Assembly (NCBI GenBank): GCA_013044385.1
Contig: JABEUN010000043.1
Span: forward strand, 1-62,542
DNA from: Acidimicrobiaceae bacterium
Lineage (GTDB): Bacteria; Actinomycetota; Acidimicrobiia; Acidimicrobiales; Acidimicrobiaceae
Length of the DNA stretch: 62,542 nt
Direction: 5' to 3'
Position 1 is the first letter of the stretch. Each line of letters begins with the position of its first letter. A model generated the notes under the pieces. The model saw only the letters and a program-made list of their open reading frames with translations. It was not told the DNA's origin and made no database searches. Positions 1 to 9,170 of this stretch are shown here, piece after piece. The position numbers and the translations under genes were made by a program.

Positions 1-244
1 ACATCGGCCTCAGAGAGGACGATCATGGCCCAAACAGTACAGACACTCACCGAAATTTCGAAGCTATATCCCGAAAAGGGGATCATACTTTTGTGACTTG
101 GGGCGGTACGACACCTTAAAAGCATCGCTCGACTGGCCATCGGAGAGTAATGAACTTTCCGCTGTTAATTCCCAGAAATTAATCCCATACATCACTTTTG
201 GTAAATGAGAGGTTCAGGGTTATCGATGACGGACACACTCCAAT
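1..244. other. window edge, possible 3' end of an upstream gene
   Basis: No complete gene is visible. Two plus-strand frames are open from the window edge: frame 3 to a TAA at 117-119 and frame 1 to a TGA at 94-96. The frame-1 ORF contains an ATG at 25 preceded by AGAGGA, but that would give only 23 residues. Either frame could be the tail of a gene starting outside the window. I cannot choose between them. The rest, up to the malic enzyme stop at 245, shows no clear hairpin. Confidence 0.25.
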
Positions 245-1669
245 TCAAGAGGAACTTATGGATCCCGTGGCTAATACAGTTTCGAAATGGCCAGTCGCGT
301 CTCGTCTGATGGCATCTGCAATGGCCTTTGAGACGGTCGGGTTGAAAACGGTGGGAATTATGTAGGCGGTAGAAAGTTCCGATGGTTCGACTATTCCGGC
401 CAGAGCGTGAGCGGCGGCCACTTCCATCCGCGAGGTTATGGTCTTGGCACCGATGTCAAGTAGGCCCCTGAAAAACCCTGGGAAGACGAGAACGTTGTTG
501 ATCTGGTTGGGCTCATCACTTCTGCCTGTAGCGACTATCGCGGCGTATTTTCGAGCAATTACTGGCTCGATCTCGGGGTCTGGATTCGCCAGAGCGAAAA
601 CTATAGGATCCTTTGCCATTGACTTGATGTGATCCTCTGTGAGTATGTCCTTGCCGGAAACGCCAATGACTACATCTGCCCCCCGCATTGCAGCGGTTAA
701 GTCACCTTTGATACGTCCATGGTTGGTCTGATTAGCAATTCGGAGTCGTTGTTCGTCAAGGTTGGAGTCACCTGGGTCCAAAACGCCTGATTTATCGACC
801 GCTAGGAGATCGCCAACCCCTTCTGCAAGCAGAAGTGCCGAGATCGCAACTCCAGCGGCTCCGATCCCGATTACGACCACTCTTGCATCGGCTAGAGTCT
901 TGCCAACAACTTTAAGTGAATTTAGAAGAGCAGCTAACACGACGATTGCAGTACCGTGTTGGTCATCGTGGAAGACCGGAATATCGAGGGACTCCCTTAG
1001 TCGACGCTCAACTTCGAAGCATCTCGGCGCAGATATATCTTCCAGATTGATGCCGCCAAAAACCGGAGCGATCATCTCGACCGCCCTTACGATCTCATCT
1101 ACGTCCTGACTAGCGAGGCAGATAGGCCAAGCGTCAATGTCGGCGAACCGTTTGAAAAGTACTGCTTTGCCTTCCATTACCGGAAGTGCCGCCGCCGGAC
1201 CGAGGTTCCCAAGTCCGAGGACGGCTGAACCATCGGTTACAACTGCTACTGAATTGCGTTTGATGGTGAGGTTGCGTGCAGCTGAGGGATCCTTTGCGAT
1301 TGCAAGAGAGACTCGCGCAACCCCCGGAGTGTAGGCCATTGAGAGATCTTCACGCGTCTTGAGTGGAACTTTAGATACGGTTCCCAACACTCCGCCAAGA
1401 TGCAGAAGAAGCGTTCGATCGCTCATGGCTCTCACGTTTGCACCGTCGATCAGATCCACTATTTCCCGGAGTTTGGTGGAATGCTCTTCGTCGGCAGCGT
1501 TGGCGGTTATGTCGACTACGAGGGTGACGGGCCCAGGTTCAATCATGTCTAGTGCGGTGATGGCTCCACCGGCGTCGCTGATGGCAGCGGTAACAACGCC
1601 GACGAGCCGAGCATTTGCCAACGCGACGCGCAAGGTGACAGAAAACGATGCACTTGGATAGCCCGCCAA
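245..1669 (-). CDS. NAD(P)-dependent malic enzyme with N-terminal ACT-like domain
   Basis: Predicted to decarboxylate malate to pyruvate with reduction of NAD(P), a cytosolic link between the TCA cycle and pyruvate. Residues 1-80 look like an ACT-type regulatory domain. The malic domain follows, with YTPGVA (Tyr113), the catalytic Lys in MEGK (Lys168), acidic metal ligands in NLED (Glu210, Asp211) and FHDDQHGTA (235-241), and the dinucleotide loop GIGAAG (268-273). The length (474 residues) suits the short bacterial class. The start is a TTG placed 7 nt after a strong AGGAGGT. It lies 285 nt downstream of metX on the same strand and probably has its own promoter. The cofactor (NAD or NADP) cannot be read from sequence. 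Confidence 0.93.
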   Translation of the reverse strand: MAGYPSASFSVTLRVALANARLVGVVTAAISDAGGAITALDMIEPGPVTLVVDITANAADEEHSTKLREIVDLIDGANVRAMSDRTLLLHLGGVLGTVSKVPLKTREDLSMAYTPGVARVSLAIAKDPSAARNLTIKRNSVAVVTDGSAVLGLGNLGPAAALPVMEGKAVLFKRFADIDAWPICLASQDVDEIVRAVEMIAPVFGGINLEDISAPRCFEVERRLRESLDIPVFHDDQHGTAIVVLAALLNSLKVVGKTLADARVVVIGIGAAGVAISALLLAEGVGDLLAVDKSGVLDPGDSNLDEQRLRIANQTNHGRIKGDLTAAMRGADVVIGVSGKDILTEDHIKSMAKDPIVFALANPDPEIEPVIARKYAAIVATGRSDEPNQINNVLVFPGFFRGLLDIGAKTITSRMEVAAAHALAGIVEPSELSTAYIIPTVFNPTVSKAIADAIRRDATGHFETVLATGSISSS

Positions 1670-1954
1670 AGTACTTACCTCCTGTGGGATTCAACCCGAC
1701 GCGGGCTCAACTGGTCGAGTCAGATAGCGGGTCTATCCAACCCGAGGCCGTCTCCCCTGAGCGCGTTAAAGGTTCCTGTTCCGCAACACGTTAGGTCATT
1801 TCCTGGTCGCTAACCAAACTGACAGGCTGTTTGGAATCGCCCTACTGGTGAGAGGTCGCAAGCGCTGGTTGAAATGACCAAAGCCAGGTCCATTCGGTAA
1901 CTCGGAGATAGAGCTTGCTAGAGCCCAGCAAGACTTACGGTTGACTCGGCAGGT

Positions 1955-3136
1955 CTAACTACAAAGTGATCTGGCGATAATTTTGCCGACCTTTTCGTAC
2001 TCCACGAGGAAGCCGTCGTGGCCAATATCTGTTTCAACGACTTCGACCTCGGGCCGCGAGGGCAGGAGATCGGCAAGACTCTGCTGATGAGGAAGCGGAA
2101 AAAGTCGGTCTGAAGATATTCCCACTACGGTTACTTGTGATTTCACTCCGGCGAGTGCTGCTTTGGGGCCACCCCGTCCCCTGCCGATGTCGTGGTGGTT
2201 CATGCTCTGAGAAAGAACGATGTATGAGTTGGCATCGAACCTGGCCGCCAATTTCTTCCCATGGTGGTCAAGGTAGGACTCGACTGCGTAGAGGCCACCG
2301 TTGCGGGGATCTCGATCATCCTGTGGCTTGCGTCCGAATCGACGCTCCAACTCCTCTGATCCCCGGTAGCTGAGTTGCCCGAGCCCACGGGCGATGGCGA
2401 GACCTTCAGCGGGGGCCACTCCGAAACGTTGATAGTCTCCCCCGAAGTAGTTCGGGTCGTTCTTGATCGCCCGAATCTGTAGTGAGCTCAAGGCAATCTG
2501 TTCTGGTGACGCAGAGCATCCGACCGCTAGAACCACCGCCGTATCAACCATGTTCGGTTCCATACACAGCCATTCGATGGACCGCATGCCTCCCATCGAT
2601 CCGCCTATGACTGCCGCCCAAGCGCGAATTCCTAGCATCTGGGCGAGCCGAAGTTCTGCTCTGACTTGATCTCTGACCGTGATAAGCGGGAACCTCGATC
2701 CGTAAGGGAGGCCGTCAGGCGCAGTTGAGGACGGACCGGTGCTTCCTCTGCAGCCGCCGAGGACATTTGGACATATGACGAAGTAGCGATCGGTATCTAT
2801 AGGTCTGCCTGGCCCAATCAACTCCTGCCACCAACCGCGTTCTATCTCATCACTGTTACCGTTCGTGGCGTGGGAGTCACCGGTGAGTGCATGAAGAATT
2901 AGCACGGCGTTCGATGCAGAAGGATTGAATGTTCCCCAAGTCTCAAAGGCCAGTCTGATCGAACCTAAGGTCAGGCCACCTTCGGTGCGAAATTCATCTA
3001 CGCCGAAGATTTCGATGACTTGTGCTGCATCTCTGAGAGGAGGGGCGACCGCCCCTCCTCTCAGAATCGGCTCAGCCGTGCTTTGCTGCACGGAATCCAG
3101 CATCCAAGTCGGCGAGTATGTCATCGAGGGTCTCAA
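1955..3136 (-). CDS. metX: homoserine O-acetyltransferase MetX
   Basis: Transfers acetyl from acetyl-CoA to homoserine, the activation step that feeds MetY in methionine synthesis. It is an alpha/beta hydrolase-fold enzyme: nucleophile Ser180 in GGSMGG, Asp in ISSDRLFP and His in GHDGFLVE near the C-terminus, plus family motifs LTGDSH, NVLGGCRGSTGPSS and SRFPLITVRDQV. The start is uncertain. The longest frame begins at a TTG and overlaps metY by 65 nt; ATG at 3124 or 3103 and GTG at 3091 are alternatives, none with a strong ribosome site. No start codon exists between the palindrome at 3033-3064 and the conserved core, so the palindrome is translated (residues about 25-35). Probably translationally coupled to metY. 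Confidence 0.95.
   Translation of the reverse strand: MRPSMTYSPTWMLDSVQQSTAEPILRGGAVAPPLRDAAQVIEIFGVDEFRTEGGLTLGSIRLAFETWGTFNPSASNAVLILHALTGDSHATNGNSDEIERGWWQELIGPGRPIDTDRYFVICPNVLGGCRGSTGPSSTAPDGLPYGSRFPLITVRDQVRAELRLAQMLGIRAWAAVIGGSMGGMRSIEWLCMEPNMVDTAVVLAVGCSASPEQIALSSLQIRAIKNDPNYFGGDYQRFGVAPAEGLAIARGLGQLSYRGSEELERRFGRKPQDDRDPRNGGLYAVESYLDHHGKKLAARFDANSYIVLSQSMNHHDIGRGRGGPKAALAGVKSQVTVVGISSDRLFPLPHQQSLADLLPSRPEVEVVETDIGHDGFLVEYEKVGKIIARSLCS
3033..3064. repeat. perfect 32-bp inverted repeat inside metX
   Basis: Two 15-nt arms, CTGAGAGGAGGGGCG and its exact complement, flank a 2-nt centre. It begins 8 nt after the metY stop and lies in frame in the metX N-terminus, where it encodes a peptide that is itself nearly palindromic (LRGGAVAPPLR). 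The transcript could fold into a very stable hairpin between metY and the body of metX. No U-run follows, so it is not a classical terminator. It could set the metY/metX ratio, protect the metY mRNA end, or be a small inserted palindromic element. Confidence 0.8.
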
Positions 3137-4370
3137 TTCCTATGCAGAGCCTGATCAGGTCGTCCGTTACACCGGTGTCTGCCTTCTCGACCGTTGAGAG
3201 CTGGGAATGCGTCGTTGAGGCAGGATGGATGGCCAAGCTCCTAACGTCGCCGACGTTGGCGAGATGACTGAACAGCTCGAGGCCCTCTATGAAACTCCGT
3301 CCGGCATCGCCGCCTCCTTTGATTCCGAATCCAATGATCGCTCCTGTACCCTTTGGAAGGTATTTCAACTGGCGATCGTGCCACTTGCTGGAGGGGAGGC
3401 CCGCGTAGGAGACCCAGCTGACCTCGTCCCTGCTTTCCAGCCATGTTGCGACTGCTAGGGCGTTCTGTACATGGCGCTCCATCCGAAGGCTGAGTGTCTC
3501 CAACCCCTGGATAAATAGGAACGAGTTGAATGGAGTTGTAGCCGCCCCTACATCTCTCATGTACTGGAGTCTTGCCTTCAGAACATATCGTGCCTGAAAA
3601 AGCGGCTCAGGTAGCTCGGAAAAGACCAGTCCGTGGTAGCTCGGATCCGGTTCAGTGAAGTTAGCAAATCGACCGCTAGATTCGTAATTGAAAGTTCCAC
3701 CGTCGACGATAATTCCTCCAATAGATGTGCCGTGGCCTCCTATGAATTTTGTGGCCGAGTGAATTACTATGTCGGCACCATGTCTAAGTGGCTGTGCAAG
3801 GTATGGAGTTGCGAGGGTATTGTCGACCACCAGTGGAATTCCATTTTCGTGTGCCACCTTCGATACCGCTTCCAGATCGAGAATGTCTCCACGAGGGTTA
3901 CCTATTGTCTCGGCGAAGAATGCTCTTGTGTTGGGTCGAATCGCAGAGCGCCACTCCTCTAGGTTCTCTGCATCTTTTACAAATGTGGTAGTAATGCCGA
4001 GCTTTGGCAGCGTGTTCTGTAGGAGGTTGTAGGTTCCCCCATAAAGCGATGAGGAGGCAACGATGTGTCCTCCGTTCTCGGCAAGGTTCAAGAGGGCAAT
4101 TGTCTCGGCAGCTTGCCCGCTCGCAGTCGCAAGTGCCGCAACGCCACCCTCGAGCGCCGCGATTCTCTCCTCGAAAACCGCCTGAGTTGGATTCATGATC
4201 CTGGTGTAGATATTCCCCAACTCTTCCAATCCGAACAGTGCTGCAGCATGCGCAGTGTCCCTAAAGACGTAGCTGGAGGTCTGATAGATCGGAACCGCGC
4301 GGGCTCCTGTGGTCGGATCGGGTACTGCTCCGGCGTGCACTTGACGTGTTTCGAATCCCCACTGGGACAT
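3072..4370 (-). CDS. metY: O-acetylhomoserine sulfhydrylase MetY
   Basis: PLP enzyme of the Cys/Met metabolism family that makes homocysteine from O-acetylhomoserine and sulfide. The PLP lysine is Lys208 in HSATKFIGGHG, with Tyr56 (YTRIMNPT), Asp183 (VVDNTLATP) and the GQAAE loop at 85-89 visible. At 432 residues it is of the longer MetY type rather than the 380-400-residue MetB/MetC type. The ATG start is preceded by GGAG at a 6-nt spacing. It is the first gene of a metY-metX unit and has an unusually long upstream region that may hold a regulatory RNA. Confidence 0.95.
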   Translation of the reverse strand: MSQWGFETRQVHAGAVPDPTTGARAVPIYQTSSYVFRDTAHAAALFGLEELGNIYTRIMNPTQAVFEERIAALEGGVAALATASGQAAETIALLNLAENGGHIVASSSLYGGTYNLLQNTLPKLGITTTFVKDAENLEEWRSAIRPNTRAFFAETIGNPRGDILDLEAVSKVAHENGIPLVVDNTLATPYLAQPLRHGADIVIHSATKFIGGHGTSIGGIIVDGGTFNYESSGRFANFTEPDPSYHGLVFSELPEPLFQARYVLKARLQYMRDVGAATTPFNSFLFIQGLETLSLRMERHVQNALAVATWLESRDEVSWVSYAGLPSSKWHDRQLKYLPKGTGAIIGFGIKGGGDAGRSFIEGLELFSHLANVGDVRSLAIHPASTTHSQLSTVEKADTGVTDDLIRLCIGIETLDDILADLDAGFRAAKHG

Positions 4371-4537
4371 AGATAGCTCCTTGTTTGTGTTTTGAACCGC
4401 GGCTCTGCCGCGGTACTGCGGTGCCTGATTTCATTGACTGTTGCCTCCTGAATTGCCCATGATTGGGTTTCAGGTGACCGGCCGAACTCAACCCAAATGT
4501 GTTCAGGATGGTGCCGGCTGCAGAATTGCGGAGGGGA

Positions 4538-4870
4538 CTAGCCCCGGCGCATGTCGTCTGCGGCGGTCGTCGGTCGTGGCTCGCTGCACATTCGTTGCCG
4601 GCGCCAAGCGCGAGCAATCATCGGCCGTAGCGTTGTTGTGCTCGAATGCCCATCGCTTATGGTTGCACCGCTTTGGGGCAGATCTACGAGGGACTTTTCA
4701 CTGCTTTGACAAGTGCTGTTCAAAAGCAAGCCGGAGCTTGACGGCAATACTGACTTCTTCTTGACCGTTTCGAAGCGAGCCAATGTCTCTAGGCAGAGGA
4801 CTGGATGCGAAAAGGTGGCGCCTTCCAACCCTGACCTGAGTTCGTCTTCGGAGTTGATGTGCTTTACCAT
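4538..4870 (-). CDS. small hypothetical ORF in metY leader (doubtful)
   Basis: A 110-residue frame whose ATG at 4870 has a good ribosome site (GGGAGG, about 4 nt away). The first 40 residues look protein-like (MVKHINSEDELRSGLEGA, then a hydrophobic stretch and lysines). The C-terminal half is Ser/Thr/Arg-rich and unlike a folded protein, so it may be a frameshifted or non-functional gene. No family recognised. If transcribed, it lies between the structured element at 4956-5007 and metY. Confidence 0.25.
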   Translation of the reverse strand: MVKHINSEDELRSGLEGATFSHPVLCLETLARFETVKKKSVLPSSSGLLLNSTCQSSEKSLVDLPQSGATISDGHSSTTTLRPMIARAWRRQRMCSEPRPTTAADDMRRG

Positions 4871-4955
4871 AGAGCCTCCCAAATAGTCTGGGAAACCCCT
4901 TCGACGACGGCCGAGGTTTCCCGCCTTGTCGATCTGATCCGATCGACCTGCTCTT

Positions 4956-5007
4956 CCTCCGGTGGCACCGTCTTGCGGGAGCGGTTGCCATTTCGCCATG
5001 CCGGAGG
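4956..5007 (-). promoter_or_regulatory. candidate structured leader RNA, SAM-riboswitch-like core
   Basis: On the metY strand, CCTCCGG (5007-5001) pairs perfectly with CCGGAGG (4962-4956). Inside is a second stem, TGGC.ACCG with CGGT.GCCA, carrying the strings GGCAACC and GGTGCC. In S-box and SAM-IV RNAs GGCAACC and GGUGC form the ligand-binding core, and metY is a classical SAM-riboswitch target in actinobacteria. However, the kink-turn/pseudoknot half of the S-box is not evident and the distance to metY (about 590 nt) is long. It may be a degenerate or variant element, or a chance match. Confidence 0.3.
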
Positions 5008-5307
5008 GCTTAGGACGAAATTCTTGAGCGCTTTCGATGCTAATCCGGATGTAGTTTGAGTCCGGTCAGTCTGGGATGAAAAACTGGCCTAGATTAGTTC
5101 GATTCTCTGGCGATTGCTGGCGGCTGCGGGCAGGTCAAATGTGAGACTTAGTGCGGGCCGAGGTTGCAACTTTCCGGCGATAATTAAGCAGGTGTTAGGT
5201 CCACATGTAGTTGCTCAGTTTGCGGTGAGGGTAATCTTCCAAAGGTCACCATATGTCTGTACGAGTTGACCACACGGTGGCGGGATTAGCTAGATAGCAT
5301 CAACTGA

Positions 5308-5817
5308 GTGAAACTGGTTCTACTTCGACACGCCAAAGCGGGGTCCCGCTCGAGCTTCGATGGAAACGATATTGATCGTCCGATAACTGCCAGCGGTCGC
5401 CGTCAGGCCGAGCTACTTTGCGAAGTAGAGGAGTTAAAAGATGGCACCTATCTAGTCTCGAGTCCTTACACGAGGTGTATCCAGACCCTTGAACCACTTT
5501 CGAACCTTCTGTCAGTTGATATAGAGCTGGATCGTCGCCTAGTTGAGGGCTCTGAGTCCATCAAAATGGAGCAGTGGCTATCTGATATGTCCGAAAGATC
5601 AGATACCGTGATCGCTTGCTCGCATGGAGATGTCATTCCGCACTTGGTGGAGCTCATAGCAGCTCGTAGCGGCATTGAATTGTTCTCACTTTTGTGCGCG
5701 AAAGGTTCTTTTTGGTGTGCCGAGCTCGACGGTGCAGTAGCAACTTCGCTGTTGTATGTGGATCCTGGTTCGATATATCAGCGATATCTACCCGGTCTTC
5801 CTAAGGATGTGGACTGA
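5308..5817 (+). CDS. SixA-like histidine phosphatase
   Basis: Member of the histidine phosphatase superfamily, compact SixA class (169 residues). The phospho-accepting His8 lies in LRHAKAG at the very N-terminus and the second catalytic His in ACSHGD (His106), with Arg56 (SSPYTR) and Glu80 (RLVEG) in the usual places. SixA removes phosphate from phosphohistidine proteins; the substrate here is unknown. The start is GTG; the conserved LVLLRHA begins within three residues of it, which fixes the start. It lies about 120 nt before the large c-di-GMP protein on the same strand, so a signalling connection is possible but not shown. Confidence 0.85.
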   Translation: MKLVLLRHAKAGSRSSFDGNDIDRPITASGRRQAELLCEVEELKDGTYLVSSPYTRCIQTLEPLSNLLSVDIELDRRLVEGSESIKMEQWLSDMSERSDTVIACSHGDVIPHLVELIAARSGIELFSLLCAKGSFWCAELDGAVATSLLYVDPGSIYQRYLPGLPKDVD

Positions 5818-5940
5818 TTGTGCCGATTAATCCACCAGATTGTTCCAGCCCATTGAGCGGTGTCAGTGGATACCGTATGAGCGTACGGGATTTGAGGTTG
5901 CATTGGCGGCGTGGCCTGGCGTTTCGGGTGTCGGGACTGA

Positions 5941-8900
5941 GTGGGTTTATCCATGAGCAGTAGGCGACCGAGCTCCTCCCCGGGAGCTCCGGTTGACCGA
6001 CTCGGCAGCATTGTGGATCCCGAACGGGTCAAGTTGCTGAGTTTTGTGTCAAAAGTGGCTGTACGTGCGTGCCAGAGCCACGGAATCGGTCCGCTGATCA
6101 TATTCTTCTACGACCCCGAAATGGACTATTTTCGCCCGCTTGGCGCATTCGACCCTGACGGTAGTACTGTCGATGGACTTGATGATGCCATCTACTGCGT
6201 GGTCCGTGGCAGAGAGATCCCTCCGCTTTTTACCTTGAATTCTGCTGCACCGGTTTCACATTTGCAGCTCCCAGAATCTCTGGGGAGATCGTTGACTTCG
6301 GCTGGGATAATTAATTTGCCCCTTCTTGTACCTCTCCATTCAGGTACTGAGCTATTCGGTTTTGTGGTTGCTGATACGATCCGGGCCCAAGGTGACCGAG
6401 CAGATTACACCTCTGATGCACTTGTGGCCCTCGCCAAGTCTCTGTCGGAGTACCTTGAGACTCTGGTACCACTGGTGGAGTTAAGCCGTTCCGAATCGAT
6501 GCTTCGACTCCTAGATAGGGTCAGTTCTGCCCTGATTGCCGAAGTAGGCGTTGAAGAGGTGATACAGCTGGCAATTGAGGGAGTGAGCAGTCTTTTTGGT
6601 TCGGGCGAAGTGCGATACGTTACGAGAGTTTCGCCAGGTGGAGATACCACGAAGGTCATTGCCAGCAGTACAGGGAATCCTGGGAGGCACGGGATCAGAA
6701 CGGTAAATGAGGGTGCCAGTGGCTACGTATTTTCTACCGGAAGTTCGGCCCTCATTGGCGATAGAGATGCTAAGGAGTTCTGGCCCAAGTACCCAAGTTT
6801 GGAACCGTTTTTCGCATCGCCCAAGCTAAGCGCTCTCTCGTCGATGGCCGCGCCGGTATTCAACGAAATGGGTCGGGTTGTCGCAGTGATTGGTGCCACT
6901 AACGATAAACCCGGCATGTTTAGTCACGCGGATCTGCGAATTCTTGAGAGTCTTTGTGCGAAACTTTCGAGCGTTATTCAGCGTGAGGAACTGTTTACCA
7001 TATATCGTCGCAGAGTTGGTGAGCTGGAACTGCTTAGACGTCTTTCGATAGGAACGTCCGGTACAAGATCATACGTCCGACTCGCAAGAGAGGTCGGCAG
7101 CATATTGCGCAGCGATCTGCACGTGCTTGGTGGGTTTCTTGCCGTCGCAGACGGGCGGGGATGGTCTGATCCGATTGTCCTGCCGCTAGTCGACAACCAG
7201 GTTGATCTCGAACTGCCATACTACGACCCCTCCGACGGGTTTTCTTGGAAACACGGTGAACCCCTTCCGATCATCTCAGGTAACGACACAATCGGATATC
7301 TGTTCGTTCAGATGGCCGAGGGTCCCGACGCGAACGCTGAGTGGCTCCGATTAATGCAGACCGTTTCTCACCAGCTAGGGGCGGCCCTTGCAAACGTGAT
7401 GGCTTACAACTCGAGCCTTTCGGCTGCCGAAGAAGCTGGAACAGCGGCGGCTAAGGCCCACCGTGAAGCCGAGAAGATTAGGGCCATAACGGACACCGTC
7501 AGAGACGTCATTATCGTCTTCTCTGCCCAAGGGAACGTAGAGTTTGTCACGCCATCTGTAACTGAGATCTCCGGATACTCTCCTGAGGAGGTAACCGAGA
7601 TGGGCCTCAAACTCATCGAGACCGCGTCGAGGAGGCGCATATTTATTGAACTCAGACGAATGATCGCTGACTTCCAGAGCGGAAGGGAGACTGTTGGGGC
7701 TGACCACAGTATCGAGCTCGAGGTCTATTCAGCGGGAGGGAGTCTTGTACTTCTCGAGGTCAAACTTTCTCTTTTGCACGGAACGCTGGGCCAGGTCGAG
7801 GGTTTCGTAGCGTCTGCCCGAGATGTTTCCGCCCGGAAAGAGCTGGAGGAGTCGCTCAGGTACTCTGCGTATCACGATCCATTGACAGGGCTTCCCAACC
7901 GCAGGATGATCGAGCAGCGGCTAACTGAAGCGCTGTCAATTAGGGGTCAAACCGCTTCTGAGGTGGCAATCCTATTTGTCGATTTGGATGGTTTCAAACG
8001 TATAAATGACACAATGGGACATGAGGCTGGTGATCAGGTACTTCTTGAGGTGACCCAGCGTATCGTTGCGTGCGTGCGTCCTTACGACACCGTCGGCCGC
8101 CTTGGAGGCGACGAATTCGTTGTCCTCCTGGAAGGCGTTGTGGATCGAAATCTTCCCGCGGCAATTGCCAGGAGAGTCACCGAGTCGCTCGAAGGCAACA
8201 TCTACATCTCTGAGAGGCAGTTGCTAATCTCCGCAAGTATTGGAGTCGCTGTATCTTCACCTTCCACCTCTGATGCATCTGAGTTATTGAGGAGGGCAGA
8301 TGCAGCAATGTACGGCGCAAAGCGCTCCGGCGGTTCCATCTCCGTTGGTGAACAGGACCAGCATCTCTCGAATGACCGATCCCTCCTGCTCGCTCCACAG
8401 TTACTGCTTGCGTTAGACAACTCGGAGCTAGAGCTCCATTTCCAGCCAATCGTTCAAATCCGAACTGGAGAGATCGTCGGATACGAAGGGCTGCTTAGGT
8501 GGTATCACGAGTCATTGGGATGGGTGCCGCCGGCGGATTTCGTGCCCTCAGGAGAGGCGGCTGGCCTCGCGGGAGCACTTGCGAGGGTGGTCTTGAATGA
8601 GGCCATCTCGATGATCAGAAAGCTCTCGGCGATCGGTTCAGATGCTTGGGTCTCGATAAACTACTCTCCTCGTCAGTTTGTTTCAAAACGGCTCGAGGAT
8701 CTTCTAGCCGTGCTGACAGTCGCAGGTAGGGAGGTCTCGTCTCGACTCGTCGTGGAGATCACCGAAACTAGCGCACTTTATTGGGACGACGACGTAGCTA
8801 AATGGGTCAACAAGCTGGATTCTTTGGGAGTTCGGTTTGCGCTCGATGACTTTGGATCCGGTTTTTCGTCCCTTTCGAATTTGCGAGATTTGCCGGTGCA

Positions 8901-9162
8901 AATTGTCAAGGTCGATCGAAAGTTCGTCCAAGGTGCCCCTGAGGCTCGTATGGACGGCGCAATCGTTGGGGCAGTACTCATGATGGCACGTTCCAAAGGT
9001 GCCATGATTATCGGTGAGGGAGTGGAGACGCCCGACCAGTTGGCCCTGCTGAGGACAATGGGTGTGGACATGGCTCAGGGATACCTGATCTCTCGGGCTA
9101 GAACGGTAAGTGATGTCCTTTTGTACCACGAATCGCTGTATGGAGTATGGCAGGCCTCTTGA
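5941..9162 (+). CDS. GAF-PAS-GGDEF-EAL signalling protein (c-di-GMP turnover)
   Basis: Large cytosolic sensor protein of 1073 residues with no clear membrane segment. Order: GAF-like regions within about 20-500 (clearest at about 170-345), a short helical linker, PAS at about 515-640, GGDEF at about 645-805 and EAL at about 820-1070. The diguanylate cyclase motif is intact (GGDEF, 722-726) and has an RPYD inhibitory I-site exactly five residues before it. In the EAL domain the signature is EGL (849-851), but other metal and catalytic residues look present: NYSPRQF, EITET, DDFGSG, VKVDRKF, GEGVET and AQGY. It may therefore make or degrade c-di-GMP depending on the sensed signal. Start GTG at 5941 or ATG at 5953. 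Confidence 0.93.
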   Translation: MGLSMSSRRPSSSPGAPVDRLGSIVDPERVKLLSFVSKVAVRACQSHGIGPLIIFFYDPEMDYFRPLGAFDPDGSTVDGLDDAIYCVVRGREIPPLFTLNSAAPVSHLQLPESLGRSLTSAGIINLPLLVPLHSGTELFGFVVADTIRAQGDRADYTSDALVALAKSLSEYLETLVPLVELSRSESMLRLLDRVSSALIAEVGVEEVIQLAIEGVSSLFGSGEVRYVTRVSPGGDTTKVIASSTGNPGRHGIRTVNEGASGYVFSTGSSALIGDRDAKEFWPKYPSLEPFFASPKLSALSSMAAPVFNEMGRVVAVIGATNDKPGMFSHADLRILESLCAKLSSVIQREELFTIYRRRVGELELLRRLSIGTSGTRSYVRLAREVGSILRSDLHVLGGFLAVADGRGWSDPIVLPLVDNQVDLELPYYDPSDGFSWKHGEPLPIISGNDTIGYLFVQMAEGPDANAEWLRLMQTVSHQLGAALANVMAYNSSLSAAEEAGTAAAKAHREAEKIRAITDTVRDVIIVFSAQGNVEFVTPSVTEISGYSPEEVTEMGLKLIETASRRRIFIELRRMIADFQSGRETVGADHSIELEVYSAGGSLVLLEVKLSLLHGTLGQVEGFVASARDVSARKELEESLRYSAYHDPLTGLPNRRMIEQRLTEALSIRGQTASEVAILFVDLDGFKRINDTMGHEAGDQVLLEVTQRIVACVRPYDTVGRLGGDEFVVLLEGVVDRNLPAAIARRVTESLEGNIYISERQLLISASIGVAVSSPSTSDASELLRRADAAMYGAKRSGGSISVGEQDQHLSNDRSLLLAPQLLLALDNSELELHFQPIVQIRTGEIVGYEGLLRWYHESLGWVPPADFVPSGEAAGLAGALARVVLNEAISMIRKLSAIGSDAWVSINYSPRQFVSKRLEDLLAVLTVAGREVSSRLVVEITETSALYWDDDVAKWVNKLDSLGVRFALDDFGSGFSSLSNLRDLPVQIVKVDRKFVQGAPEARMDGAIVGAVLMMARSKGAMIIGEGVETPDQLALLRTMGVDMAQGYLISRARTVSDVLLYHESLYGVWQAS

Positions 9163-9170
9163 TCTGTCGC

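Larger units (their letters stand above)
4371..5307. other. long metY upstream region without a confident gene
   Basis: Nearly 940 nt separate metY from the divergent SixA-like gene. Several overlapping short frames exist but none has a recognisable domain. The best candidate is a minus-strand frame at 4538-4870 (110 residues): its ATG follows GGGAGG closely and its N-terminus begins MVKHINSEDELRSGL, but the rest looks low-quality. A structured element sits at 4956-5007. The region could be a long metY leader, a leader plus a small or decayed gene, or simply intergenic DNA. Confidence 0.4.

Noticed and set aside
4726-4742. String on the minus strand resembling part of a SAM-IV riboswitch (GTCAAGCTCCGGCTTGC)
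   Set aside because: The GGCAACC core that should follow is absent here, so it is probably a chance hairpin.
8485-8493. EAL domain called inactive because the motif is EGL
   Set aside because: Other metal and catalytic residues are present and EGL variants can be active, so inactivity is not supported.
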